Shown: positions 7,455 to 15,911, numbered from the stretch's first letter. The stretch is 64,000 nucleotides of DNA from Streptomyces sp. B93 (GCF_018070565.1 NZ_JAGPXL010000030.1:1-64000), one strand, 5' to 3'. The notes: generated by a model not told the origin, from the sequence alone. A program made the numbers and translations.

Positions 7455-10400
7455 CTAACGCTCCTGCTGGTGAGTGGGGCTGGGGAAGCTGCCCGTCTGG
7501 CCGGATCCGGCCTGGCGTCCCTGGGCGATGCCCCGACGGAGATTGGTCAGCCGGCCGCGCACGTCCGAAGGAGCGCGCGAGACCTGCGGACCACTCTGGT
7601 GCTGTTGCTGCTGAGCCGTGCCCGGGACGAGGTTCGCCCTGGGCACCCGGCGCGGCAGGCCGGAGGTGGTGACACCGCCCGCGGCGGGCTGCCGTACGCG
7701 CTCTGCCTGCCGTACGAGGTCGTCGTTCGGCGAGCTGCGCCAGGCGGCGGTGGAACGCTGGGGAGCCGGCGGGGTCTGCGGCTGCTGCGGGGCGGGAGCC
7801 GAGCCGTTGCTCTGCTGACCGCCGCGCTGGCCGTGGAACCAGTTGGTCTCCAACGTGTCGTACAGGGGGGTACGTCCGTCCCCGGCACCCGGCGCCGGCG
7901 GCAGGGCCTCCGGCTCGGGACGGGTGGGACGCTGCTGCGGGGGACGCTGGGGGGCCGACGGACGCTGCGCGCCGAAGTCGGACCCGGCGCCACCCTGCTG
8001 CGGCCGCTCGAACTGACCGGTGGGGGCGGGGTTCGAGGGGGTCTGGCGGTCGGGCAGCCGGTGCTGGCCCGTGGGACCGTTGTCGTAGCCCTGCGGGGCC
8101 TGGAACTGGCCCGTGGAGGCGGGGTCGTAGCCCTGCGGCGCCTGCGGCGCGGCGAACTGGCCGGTGCTGGACGGGTCGCCGAACAGGTCGGCCCGCCGGA
8201 ACGGGTCGGTGGCGTCCTGGCCGCCCTGGTGCCGGGCCTGCATGTCGGCCGGGCGGGGGAACTGGCCCGTGTCCTGCCTGCCGTTCATGCCGTTCGCGCC
8301 GGACTGCGGGGCGTTGAAGTCCGGGCGGGCGAACTCGGAGGTCGAGCCCGGGCCCTGGCGGTCGTCGACCCGCGGGAACTCCGACGTCGCGGCCGGGCCC
8401 TGACGGTCGTCCATCCGCGGGAACTCCGGCGCCGGCGGGGCCTGACGGTCGTCGAACCGCGGGAACTCGGAGGTCGAACCGGGGCCCTGGCGGTCGTCGA
8501 AGCGCGGCGCCCGGGGGTTGTGCGGGACGTTCGGCTCGTCATGGCCGCGCGGGGCGTCCAGCGAGGCGCGCGGCACCGACGGCTGCGCGTTCTCCTCGCT
8601 CCAGCTCGGCCGGGGCTGCTGGTTGTTGCCGCCCGGCAGCTCGGCCCGCGCGCCACCGCGCGGCGGCAGCTGGGGCTGCTGGTCCTGCTGCTGGCCACGC
8701 CGGGCGGCGCGCCCGCCCTGGTTCTGGTTGTCGCGCTGCGGCGGTACGCCGCCGAAGGCGTCCTGCTGGCCCTGCGGCGCCGCCTGGGACGGCTGACCGA
8801 AGCCACCGCCCGCGCCCGCCGGAGCCGGACGACCCGGTCCGCCCTGCGGACCCCGCGCCCCACCGGGCGCCCCGGGACGGCCGCCCGCGCCGGGCAGCGC
8901 GGCCCGCGGACCCTGACCGGCACCGAGCAGGCCACCGCCCGCACCGGCGCCGGAGCCCACGGCACCGGCGTTGCGGCGCGCCGCGGCGACACCCGCGGAG
9001 GCCGCGGCGGCGGCCGAACCGCCACCGCCGGGACCACCGGCGCCCTGGCCCTGCTTGGGCTGCGGCTTGCTGCCGCCCTGGGCGACGTCGACGGGCAGCA
9101 TGACCAGCGCGGTCGTACCGCCGGAGTCGGAGGGGCGCAGCTGGATGCGGATGCCGTGGCGCTGCGACAGACGACCGACCACGAACAGACCCATGCGGCG
9201 GGAGACCGAGACGTCCACGGTGGGCGGCGAGGCGAGCCGCTCGTTGATCGCGGCCAGGTCCTCCGGCGACAGACCGATGCCGGTGTCGTGGATCTCGATC
9301 AGCACCCGGCCGTCGGGCAGGGCGTGACCGGTGACCTTGACCTTGGTCTGCGGGGAGGAGAACGAGGTGGCGTTCTCCAGCAGCTCGGCGAGCAGGTGCA
9401 CGAGGTCGTTGACGACCCGGCCGGCGACCTGGGTGGTCGGCACGGCCGCGAGTTCGATGCGCTCGTACTGCTCCACCTCGGACGCGGCGGCGCGGAGCAC
9501 GTCGACCAGCGGGACCGGGCGGGTCCAGCGGCGGCCGGGCTCCTCACCGGCGAGGACGAGGAGGTTCTCGCCGTTCCGGCGCATACGGGTGGCGAGGTGG
9601 TCCAGCTTGAACAGCGACGCCAGCTGGTCCGGGTCGGCCTCGCGGGACTCCAGCTCGGAGATGAGCGACAGCTGGCGCTGGATCAGACCCTGGGAGCGGC
9701 GTGAGAGGTTGGTGAACATCGCGTTGACGTTGCCCCGCAGCAGGGCCTGCTCGGCGGCGAGGCGGACCGCCTCGCGGTGCACGTCGTCGAAGGCCGCGGC
9801 CACTCGGCCGATCTCGTCCCGGGAGTGCACACCGACCGACTGCACCGAGGTGTCGACGTCCTGCGGGTCGGTCTCGGAGAGCTGCTTGACCAGCTCGGGC
9901 AGGCGTTCCTGGGCGACCTTGGTGGCCGTGTCCTCCAGGCGGCGCAGCGAGCGGATCATGGACCGGGCCACGACGAAGGCGCCGACCAGCGACACACCGA
10001 GCACGATCAGGATCAGCGCACCGGAGATGATGGCTTCCTGCTCGGACTCCTTGCGGAGTTCGCGGGCCTTCTGCTCCATCTCCTCGAGCAGACGGCGCTC
10101 GATGTTCTTCATCTGCTGGATCTTGGTGGAGCTGTCGTCCAGCCAGTCGCGGTAGGACCGCTTCTCCAGGCCCTGGAGGCCGTCCGCGCCGCTCAGCGCG
10201 CGCTTGGCGTAGAGGTCGGTGGCCTCGATGATCGCGTTGCCCTGGTCGATGGGCCGCAGCAGGTCCTCGGTGCCGTCGCCGTAGATGCTGGTGAAGGTGC
10301 GCAGTTCGGAGGCCTGGCTCTGGAGCGCGGCCTCGGCGTACAGCCGGTCGTTCTCGGAGAGGTCGCCGAAGGTGGTGTTGCTCGCGGGCAGCGCCGCGGC

Positions 10401-11222
10401 GAGCACCGCGCGCTGCACGGACGCGTACTCCTTGGCGGAGGAGAACGCCGCCAGCGAGCGGGTGCGCTGGATCATCTCCGGGTTGCTGGTCGCCTCGGCC
10501 ATGTCCTGGGAGAGGTCCAGCAGGTGGGTGATGAGCCGGTGGTACGCCTCCACCGTCTGGGTCGAGTTGTCCTCGGCCTCGTACGCCGTGTTGCGGATCT
10601 TGTTGAGGCCGTTCAGGTCGCTCGCCAGACCCACGAGGCTGTCGCGGACGCCCTGGAGGTTGCCCTCCTTGCTGGCGGCGTCGACCTCCTCGGAGGCGGT
10701 GAGGAAGTTGTCCAGGGCCCGGTCGGTCTTGTCCCGGTAGCCCTTGACGAGGACGGCGCTGGTGGTCGAGCCGTGCGCCAGTGGTCCGGCGGAGTTGTCG
10801 CGCTCCTCCTGGAGCGCGGCGGCCAGCTCGGTGGCCTGCTGGGTCATGTCCGTCAGCAGCTTCATGTTGTCGAGCTGCTGGATGTCGTCCATGGACTGGT
10901 TGATGCGCAGCGCGCCCAGCGAGGTGGCCGCGACCACCGGCAGGGCGAGCAGCGAGACCAGTCGGGTCGAGATGCGCCAGTTGCGCAGGGCTATTCGCGG
11001 GCCGGGGCCCGTCGGTCCCTGCGGCGCCTTCGGGGCCGGAGCCGGGGTCTCCGGCGCTGCGGGCGCGCCGGGACGCCCAGTGCGGGCGCCGCCGTCACCG
11101 GACGGGGCCGGGCCCGGGTTCTGGGCGTGCTGGGGCGAGGAGCTGCCGGCCATGGGGCCAGTCCCGCCATGCGGCTCCGGCTCCGCCGGAGCACTGCCAT
11201 CCCTCTTGAAACGTCCCTGCAC
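7455..11222 (-). CDS. cvnA1: conservon sensor kinase-like protein CvnA
   Basis: This large sensor has 1255 residues. A disordered N-terminus precedes TM1 (LVSLLALPVVAATSLGAL), a long helical nitrate/nitrite-sensing-type extracytoplasmic domain, TM2 (AIISGALILIVLGVSLVGAFVVA), HAMP, an H-box (LFKLDHLATRMRRN), and a GHKL ATPase with LLAELLENATSFSSP, IEIHDTGIGL and MGLFVVGRL. The C-terminal 500 residues are disordered, with four FPRxDDRQ repeats and several TGQFxxPQ repeats, ending in the same GGVTTSGLPRRVPRANLV to DVRGRLTNLRRG tail as CvnA2. The GTG start has AGAGG 11 bases upstream, the same spacing as cvnA2. The ligand and any phosphotransfer partner are unknown. Confidence 0.92.
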   Translation of the reverse strand: MQGRFKRDGSAPAEPEPHGGTGPMAGSSSPQHAQNPGPAPSGDGGARTGRPGAPAAPETPAPAPKAPQGPTGPGPRIALRNWRISTRLVSLLALPVVAATSLGALRINQSMDDIQQLDNMKLLTDMTQQATELAAALQEERDNSAGPLAHGSTTSAVLVKGYRDKTDRALDNFLTASEEVDAASKEGNLQGVRDSLVGLASDLNGLNKIRNTAYEAEDNSTQTVEAYHRLITHLLDLSQDMAEATSNPEMIQRTRSLAAFSSAKEYASVQRAVLAAALPASNTTFGDLSENDRLYAEAALQSQASELRTFTSIYGDGTEDLLRPIDQGNAIIEATDLYAKRALSGADGLQGLEKRSYRDWLDDSSTKIQQMKNIERRLLEEMEQKARELRKESEQEAIISGALILIVLGVSLVGAFVVARSMIRSLRRLEDTATKVAQERLPELVKQLSETDPQDVDTSVQSVGVHSRDEIGRVAAAFDDVHREAVRLAAEQALLRGNVNAMFTNLSRRSQGLIQRQLSLISELESREADPDQLASLFKLDHLATRMRRNGENLLVLAGEEPGRRWTRPVPLVDVLRAAASEVEQYERIELAAVPTTQVAGRVVNDLVHLLAELLENATSFSSPQTKVKVTGHALPDGRVLIEIHDTGIGLSPEDLAAINERLASPPTVDVSVSRRMGLFVVGRLSQRHGIRIQLRPSDSGGTTALVMLPVDVAQGGSKPQPKQGQGAGGPGGGGSAAAAASAGVAAARRNAGAVGSGAGAGGGLLGAGQGPRAALPGAGGRPGAPGGARGPQGGPGRPAPAGAGGGFGQPSQAAPQGQQDAFGGVPPQRDNQNQGGRAARRGQQQDQQPQLPPRGGARAELPGGNNQQPRPSWSEENAQPSVPRASLDAPRGHDEPNVPHNPRAPRFDDRQGPGSTSEFPRFDDRQAPPAPEFPRMDDRQGPAATSEFPRVDDRQGPGSTSEFARPDFNAPQSGANGMNGRQDTGQFPRPADMQARHQGGQDATDPFRRADLFGDPSSTGQFAAPQAPQGYDPASTGQFQAPQGYDNGPTGQHRLPDRQTPSNPAPTGQFERPQQGGAGSDFGAQRPSAPQRPPQQRPTRPEPEALPPAPGAGDGRTPLYDTLETNWFHGQRGGQQSNGSAPAPQQPQTPPAPQRSTAAWRSSPNDDLVRQAERVRQPAAGGVTTSGLPRRVPRANLVPGTAQQQQHQSGPQVSRAPSDVRGRLTNLRRGIAQGRQAGSGQTGSFPSPTHQQER
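8326..8506 (-). repeat. in-frame repeats in the CvnA1 C-terminal arm
   Basis: About four copies of a 14-16 residue unit, F-P-R-x-D-D-R-Q followed by G/A-P and a short S/T-S-E or P-E linker, occur in tandem in the disordered tail. CvnA2 lacks this block and instead has NDGF repeats. Repeat number is probably variable between strains. Confidence 0.75.
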
Positions 11223-11802
11223 TAGCGTCGCAACCTCTGGACCAGGCGCCCCTCCGCGTGAACGGAAGGACGGTGTCGGCGTCGTCGGGAACGCCCTGAA
11301 TACGTTCCCGGATGGTCGTGAGTGACCGGCGCTGGTTCCCCCAATCTCGCCGCCACTCGGCGCTGTTTCGCGCCCCCTGCGCGCCGGCTCGATCCCGCGG
11401 CGGTCCGTGGAATTCCAGCACAGTGCCGGATCTCCAACAAGGCCAGTTGGTCAGGCTGTGACCTACGTGACTGCTTGTGAGTGCCGAACTACGACCGGTA
11501 GACGGAGGTCGGGCTTATACCGGGCGTATCGCCACGAGTCGCTGGGGTGGATCACCTGTCCCAGTCGCCATGATCAGGAGCGGAATGTTGGGTTCAGGTG
11601 GCTATTGTCCCTTTCGCCGGTATGGCGTAGGCGCCTGAATTGACCGGTTTGGTTGCGGGAGCGTGAGCAAACTCACACCGAAACCGCGAGAACTTCCTGC
11701 CTTCGCTGGGGAACGGGATGTTTAGCCTGACGCTTTACAAGAGGCACCGTTCTGCCAACCGGCGCCCCTCGCGCCCCGTACACGACAAGGTCCCGTACAA
11801 CC
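11223..11802. other. long intergenic region upstream of cvnA1
   Basis: These 580 bases separate the minus-strand cvnA1 from the plus-strand 62-codon ORF. They contain a TATAAG hexamer on the minus strand near 11513-11518, a candidate cvn1 -10 box with a weak -35; a direct repeat GTGAC-4-GTGAC near 11457-11470; and a small inverted repeat GTGAG-4-CTCAC at 11663-11676. I see no convincing protein-coding gene. The length suggests complex control of cvn1. Confidence 0.5.
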
Positions 11803-11991
11803 GTGAAGACGACGACGATGTTCCGCACCACCGCCAACCCGCGACGCACCACGCTGGCGCACCTGAAGGACGTCGGCGAACTTCGGACGCCGGTCCAGCA
11901 GGAGCACTCCGTCGAACTCCCCGCCCAGACGGCCAACCCCCGGCGCACCGTCCTGATGGACGACCCCGAGACGGTCGCGGCGGCGCGGTAG
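11803..11991 (+). CDS. small protein with duplicated TANPRRT motif, function unknown
   Basis: This 62-residue ORF begins at GTG (an in-frame ATG five codons later is an alternative), with AAGG 12 bases upstream. The product carries the same seven-residue motif TANPRRT twice, at about residues 10-16 and 43-49, each followed by [T/V]-L, with a polar, charged linker. It has no cysteine, signal peptide or membrane segment. A perfect 14-bp hairpin 43 bases after the stop supports an independent transcript. I do not recognise the family. It could be a regulatory peptide, the substrate of an unlinked modifying enzyme, or a chance ORF; the duplicated motif and the terminator argue for a real gene. 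Confidence 0.55.
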   Translation: MKTTTMFRTTANPRRTTLAHLKDVGELRTPVQQEHSVELPAQTANPRRTVLMDDPETVAAAR

Positions 11992-12033
11992 CCGCAGGCA
12001 GTCCTAGCACACGGGGCCGTCACACGGCCGACC

Positions 12034-12064
12034 GGGCGCCTCGCGCGTATCGCGCGAGGCGCCC
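12034..12064 (+). terminator. hairpin terminator before the FAH-gltX operon
   Basis: Perfect 14-base arms GGGCGCCTCGCGCG and CGCGCGAGGCGCCC enclose a TAT loop. It lies after the 62-codon ORF and 67 bases before the FAH-family start, so it insulates the two. Confidence 0.85.
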
Positions 12065-12130
12065 GCCCTTTGCGGGCGATAGCCTGAGGCGTCAGACTCC
12101 AGCCAGCTCAGTCAAGGGGCCAAGCAACCC

Positions 12131-12916
12131 GTGCGCATCGCCAGGTTCTCCATCGACGGGAACGTCGCCTTCGGCGCGGTCGAGGGCGAGAAGCCGGACG
12201 AACTCGTCCTCGACATCATCAAGGGCATCCCGTTCGCCGACTTCGAACTCTCCGGCACGAAGGTGCCGCTGAACAAGGTCCGGCTGCTGCCCCCGGTGCT
12301 GCCCAACAAGATCGTCGCCTTCGGGCGCAACTACGCCGAGCACGCCCGGGAACTGGGCAACGAGGTGCCCGACGCCCCGTTCGCCTTCTTCAAGCCGTCC
12401 ACCTCCGTGATCGGCCCCGGCGACGAGATCCAGTACCCCTCCTTCTCCGAGGAACTGCACCACGAGGCCGAGCTGGCCGTCGTCATCGGCCGCATGTGCC
12501 GCGAGGTCCCCCGCGAACGGGTCAAGGACGTCATCCTCGGCTACACCTGCGCCAACGACATCACCGCCCGCGACGTCCAGCGGCGCGAGAAGCAGTGGGC
12601 CAGGGCCAAGGGCTTCGACACCTCCTGCCCGCTGGGCCCCTGGGTGGAGACGGACATGGAGATCGCCACCGCGGCGGACCTCACCATCCAGCTCACCGTC
12701 AACGGGCAGCAGCGCCAGCTCGGCCGCACCAGCGAGATGATCCACCCCATCGAGGATCTGATCGCCAACATCACGGAGGCCATGACGCTGCTCCCCGGCG
12801 ACGTGATCCTCACGGGCACCCCCGCGGGCGTCGGCCCGCTCGCTGTCGGCGACGAGGTCTCCGTCAGCATCGAAGGCATCGGCACTCTCACCAACAAGGT
12901 TGTCAAGCGTGGCTAG
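12131..12916 (+). CDS. fumarylacetoacetate hydrolase family protein
   Basis: This 261-residue protein of the FAH/HpcE superfamily comprises metal-dependent hydrolases, isomerases and decarboxylases acting on acylpyruvates and related diketo acids. The catalytic region is clear: IVAFGRNYAEHARELG, then ELHHEAELAVVIG (acidic metal ligands), YTCANDITARDVQ, KGFDTSCPLGPW, and the closing LLPGDVILTGTPAGVGPL. Its size fits single-domain members. The GTG start follows AAGGGG. It overlaps gltX by 8 bases, so it heads the operon, although no metabolic link to tRNA charging is apparent. Without a dedicated pathway nearby, acylpyruvase or oxaloacetate decarboxylase activity is as likely as any other; substrate unknown. 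Confidence 0.88.
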   Translation: MRIARFSIDGNVAFGAVEGEKPDELVLDIIKGIPFADFELSGTKVPLNKVRLLPPVLPNKIVAFGRNYAEHARELGNEVPDAPFAFFKPSTSVIGPGDEIQYPSFSEELHHEAELAVVIGRMCREVPRERVKDVILGYTCANDITARDVQRREKQWARAKGFDTSCPLGPWVETDMEIATAADLTIQLTVNGQQRQLGRTSEMIHPIEDLIANITEAMTLLPGDVILTGTPAGVGPLAVGDEVSVSIEGIGTLTNKVVKRG

Positions 12917-14384
12917 CGCACCAGTACGCGTCCGTTTCTGCCCCTCGCCCACCGGTAACCCGCATGTGGGCCTGGTCCGCACCGCCCTGTTCAACTGGGC
13001 GTTCGCGCGCCACCACCAGGGCACGCTCGTCTTCCGCATCGAGGACACCGACGCGGCCCGCGACTCCGAGGAGTCCTACGAGCAGCTCCTGGACTCGATG
13101 CGCTGGCTGGGCCTCGACTGGGACGAGGGCCCCGAGACCGGCGGCCCGCACGCGCCGTACCGCCAGTCGCAGCGCATGCACCTCTACAAGGAGGTCGCGT
13201 CCAAGCTGCTGGAGGCCGGACACGCTTACTACTGCTACTGCTCGCAGGCCGAGCTGGACGCCCGCCGCGAGGCCGCCCGCGCCGCCGGGAAGCCCTCCGG
13301 CTACGACGGCCACTGCCGTGACCTCACCGCCCAGCAGGTCGCCGAGTACCAGGCCCAGGACCGCACCCCGATCGTCCGCTTCCGGATGCCCGACGAGACG
13401 ATCACCTTCACCGACCTGGTCCGCGGCGAGCTGACCTTCACCCCGGAGAACGTCCCGGACTACGGCATCGTCCGCGCCAACGGCGCCCCGCTCTACACCC
13501 TGGTCAACCCGGTCGACGACGCCCTGATGGAGATCACCCACGTCCTGCGAGGCGAGGACCTGCTCTCCTCCACCCCCCGCCAGATCGCCCTCTACAAGGC
13601 GCTGATCGAGCTGGGCGTCGCCAAGGAGATCCCCCGGTTCGGCCACCTGCCGTACGTGATGGGCGAGGGTAACAAGAAGCTCTCCAAGCGCGACCCGCAG
13701 GCCTCGCTCAACCTCTACCGCGAGCGCGGCTTCCTCCCCGAGGGCCTGCTCAACTACCTCTCCCTGCTCGGCTGGTCCCTCTCCGCCGACCAGGACATCT
13801 TCACCACGGCCGAGCTGGTCGCCGCCTTCGACATCACGGACGTCAACCCCAACCCGGCCCGCTTCGACCTCAAGAAGTGCGAGGCCATCAACGGCGACCA
13901 CATCCGCATGCTCGACGTGAAGGACTTCACGGCCCGCTGTGAGCCCTGGCTGAGGGCCCCCTTCGCCCCCTGGGCGCTGGAGGACTTCGACGAGGCCAAG
14001 TGGCACGCGATCGCGCCGCACGCGCAGACCCGCCTGAAGGTCCTCTCCGAGATCACGGACAACGTCGACTTCCTGTTCCTGCCGGAGCCGGTCTTCGACG
14101 AGCCCAGCTGGACCAAGGCCATGAAGGAGGGCTCCGACGCCCTGCTGCGCACGGCCCGGGAGAGGCTGGAGGCCGCCGACTGGGCCTCGGCCGAGTCCCT
14201 GAAGGAGGCCGTCCTGGCCGCCGGTGAGGCCCACGGCCTCAAGCTCGGCAAGGCCCAGGCCCCGGTCCGGGTCGCCGTCACCGGCCGCACGGTCGGCCTG
14301 CCGCTCTTCGAGTCCCTGGAGATCCTCGGCAAGGACACCACCCTGGCCAGGATCGACGCGGCCCTCGCGAAGCTCACGGGCTGA
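12909..14384 (+). CDS. gltX: glutamyl-tRNA synthetase
   Basis: This 491-residue class I GluRS charges tRNA-Glu. Actinomycetes generally lack GlnRS, so it is expected also to mischarge tRNA-Gln for GatCAB. The HIGH-like motif is PSPTGNPHVGL near the N-terminus and the KMSKS-like motif is KKLSKRDPQ at about residue 256. The anticodon-binding helical C-terminal domain ends LARIDAALAKLTG. A GTG start overlapping the upstream stop is chosen because the conserved family start V/M-x-x-APVRVRFCPSPTG aligns there. A cluster of two tRNA-Gln and three tRNA-Glu genes, the RNAs it charges, lies 0.9 kb downstream. Confidence 0.97.
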   Translation: MASAPVRVRFCPSPTGNPHVGLVRTALFNWAFARHHQGTLVFRIEDTDAARDSEESYEQLLDSMRWLGLDWDEGPETGGPHAPYRQSQRMHLYKEVASKLLEAGHAYYCYCSQAELDARREAARAAGKPSGYDGHCRDLTAQQVAEYQAQDRTPIVRFRMPDETITFTDLVRGELTFTPENVPDYGIVRANGAPLYTLVNPVDDALMEITHVLRGEDLLSSTPRQIALYKALIELGVAKEIPRFGHLPYVMGEGNKKLSKRDPQASLNLYRERGFLPEGLLNYLSLLGWSLSADQDIFTTAELVAAFDITDVNPNPARFDLKKCEAINGDHIRMLDVKDFTARCEPWLRAPFAPWALEDFDEAKWHAIAPHAQTRLKVLSEITDNVDFLFLPEPVFDEPSWTKAMKEGSDALLRTARERLEAADWASAESLKEAVLAAGEAHGLKLGKAQAPVRVAVTGRTVGLPLFESLEILGKDTTLARIDAALAKLTG

Positions 14385-14417
14385 CACAAGGGGGAGTCGA
14401 CGCGCTACCGTCGGTGC

Positions 14418-15149
14418 ATGGTCATCCACGCCGTCGTCTGGGACGTCGACGACACCCTCTTCGACTACACCACCGCCGACCGCGAGGGCATGCGGGCCCA
14501 TCTCGTGACCGAGGGCCTGCTCCACGGGGACACCTCCGTGGAGCGGACCCTCGTGCGCTGGAGGGAGATCACCGACGCCCAGTGGGCCCGGTTCGCGGCC
14601 GGCGAGGTCGACTTCGAGACCCAGCGCCGGGACCGCACCCGGGTCTTCCTCGGCCGTGACCTCACGGACAGCGAGGCCGACGACTGGTTCGAGCGCTACC
14701 TCGCCCACTACGAGGCCGCCTGGGCCCTGTTCCCGGACGTCCTGCCGGTCCTCGACGCCCTCGCCGCCAGCCACCGCCACGCGGTGCTGTCCAACTCCAG
14801 CCTGACCGTGCAGGACCGCAAGCTGCGGGTCCTCGGCGTCCACCACCGCTTCGAGACCATCCTGTGCGCCGCCGAACTCGGCGTCTCCAAGCCCGAGGCC
14901 GCCGCCTTCCGGGCGGCCTGCGACGCCCTCGGCCTCGCCCCGCGCGAGGTGGCGTACGTCGGCGACCACCCCGAGATCGACGGCCGCGGGGCCGCCGACG
15001 CCGGGCTGCTGTCGGTGTGGATCGACAGGGCGGGCGCGGCGGCCACGGTCGTCCCGCCGGGCGGCCCGCACCGGATCGCGTCCCTCGCCGAACTGCCCTC
15101 CCTGCTCGGCGGGGATACTCGTTTTGGAGCCCCGTCCACCTTCGGGTAA
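14418..15149 (+). CDS. HAD-family hydrolase
   Basis: This 243-residue haloacid dehalogenase-superfamily phosphatase has motif I DVDDTLFDYT with the nucleophile and acid/base aspartates near the N-terminus, a helical cap domain, motif II in AVLSNSS, motif III lysine in GVSKPEAAAF, and motif IV VAYVGDHPEIDGRGAADAG. These mark a phosphoglycolate-phosphatase-like or pyrimidine-nucleotidase-like member. It follows gltX after 33 bases on the same strand. A GGGGGAG stretch occurs about 20 bases upstream, too far for a normal ribosome site. Natural substrate unknown. Confidence 0.88.
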   Translation: MVIHAVVWDVDDTLFDYTTADREGMRAHLVTEGLLHGDTSVERTLVRWREITDAQWARFAAGEVDFETQRRDRTRVFLGRDLTDSEADDWFERYLAHYEAAWALFPDVLPVLDALAASHRHAVLSNSSLTVQDRKLRVLGVHHRFETILCAAELGVSKPEAAAFRAACDALGLAPREVAYVGDHPEIDGRGAADAGLLSVWIDRAGAAATVVPPGGPHRIASLAELPSLLGGDTRFGAPSTFG

Positions 15150-15240
15150 TGTTCTTCCTGCGCCGCGGGGAGCGGGCCGCAAGGCCGGAGCCCCCCAGCG
15201 CAAAGCTAGAACAAGATCCCCTCTGGGGCTTGCGTTCCGG

Positions 15241-15312
15241 TGGCCTATGGTGTAATTGGCAGCACGACTGATTCTGGTTCAGTTAGTCTTGGTTCGAGTC
15301 CAGGTAGGCCAG
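15241..15312 (+). tRNA. tRNA-Gln (CTG anticodon)
   Basis: Seventy-two bases fold as a cloverleaf. The acceptor stem is TGGCCTA/TAGGCCA with discriminator G, the anticodon stem ACTGA/TCAGT has loop TTCTGGT (anticodon CTG), and the T-arm contains GGTTCGAGTCC. CCA is not encoded. The 5' U1 pairing with A72 is typical of tRNA-Gln. Confidence 0.96.
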
Positions 15313-15351
15313 CTCGCAGAGCTTTATCTGCGCCGCGGATCTCATCCGCAA

Positions 15352-15424
15352 GCCCCCGTTGTGTAGCGGCCTAGCACGCTGCCCTCTCAAGGCAGTAGCG
15401 CCGGTTCGAATCCGGTCGGGGGTA
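15352..15424 (+). tRNA. tRNA-Glu (CTC anticodon)
   Basis: Seventy-three bases have acceptor stem GCCCCCG/CGGGGGT plus discriminator A, anticodon stem CTGCC/GGCAG with loop CTCTCAA (anticodon CTC), and T-arm GCCGGTTCGAATCCGGT. It differs from the other two tRNA-Glu genes only by a compensated pair in the anticodon stem (T-A instead of C-G). Confidence 0.96.
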
Positions 15425-15453
15425 CGGTGATCTCTCACGAGATGATCGCTAGG

Positions 15454-15526
15454 GCCCCCGTTGTGTAGCGGCCTAGCACGCCGCCCTCTCAAGGCGGTAG
15501 CGCCGGTTCGAATCCGGTCGGGGGTA
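15454..15526 (+). tRNA. tRNA-Glu (CTC anticodon)
   Basis: This has the same cloverleaf as the upstream tRNA-Glu, with anticodon stem CCGCC/GGCGG and anticodon CTC. CCA is not encoded. It is identical to the copy at 15647-15719. Confidence 0.96.
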
Positions 15527-15546
15527 CTGACTGGTCTAAACCACAT

Positions 15547-15618
15547 TGGTCTATGGTGTAATTGGCAGCACGACTGATTCTGGTTCAGTTAGTCTTGGTT
15601 CGAGTCCAGGTAGACCAG
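15547..15618 (+). tRNA. tRNA-Gln (CTG anticodon)
   Basis: This second tRNA-Gln is identical to the first except in the acceptor stem, TGGTCTA/TAGACCA, where a C-G pair has become T-A on both strands: a clean compensatory change. Anticodon CTG, discriminator G. Confidence 0.96.
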
Positions 15619-15646
15619 CTCGGACCTGCGGAAACGCAGTGTCCAG

Positions 15647-15719
15647 GCCCCCGTTGTGTAGCGGCCTAGCACGCCGCCCTCTCAAGGCGGTAGCGCCGGT
15701 TCGAATCCGGTCGGGGGTA
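15647..15719 (+). tRNA. tRNA-Glu (CTC anticodon)
   Basis: This third tRNA-Glu copy is identical in sequence to the second. It is the last gene of the array and is followed 8 bases later by a strong terminator, so the five tRNAs are likely one transcript. Confidence 0.96.
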
Positions 15720-15727
15720 CAGATCGC

Positions 15728-15757
15728 AAGGGGTCCCCGCTTCGGCGGGGACCCCTT
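15728..15757 (+). terminator. tRNA operon terminator with UUCG tetraloop
   Basis: Perfect 13-base arms AAGGGGTCCCCGC and GCGGGGACCCCTT are closed by a C(TTCG)G tetraloop, right after the last tRNA. Confidence 0.92.
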
Positions 15758-15846
15758 CGTCGTACCCGCTTATCACGTGCAACCCCGTGTACGGCGCTAA
15801 GAGTTCGGCGTCACAGGGGATGGGCCCGGCCGCGGCGCGTCCGGTT

Positions 15847-15895
15847 CCGTCGGGGAGAACCTGCCGCGGCGTTGAGGCCGGTTCTCTCCCGACGG
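15847..15895 (-). terminator. probable ndgR terminator
   Basis: Arms CCGTCGGGGAGAACC and GGTTCTCTCCCGACGG pair with a single-base bulge around an 18-base loop. It starts 16 bases past the ndgR stop. Confidence 0.6.
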
Positions 15896-15911
15896 GGTGC
15901 GGCTGAAGGTT

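Noticed and set aside
11223..12130. A RiPP biosynthetic cluster around the 62-codon ORF
   Set aside because: No maturase, protease or transporter gene is adjacent; only the peptide-like ORF itself can be supported.
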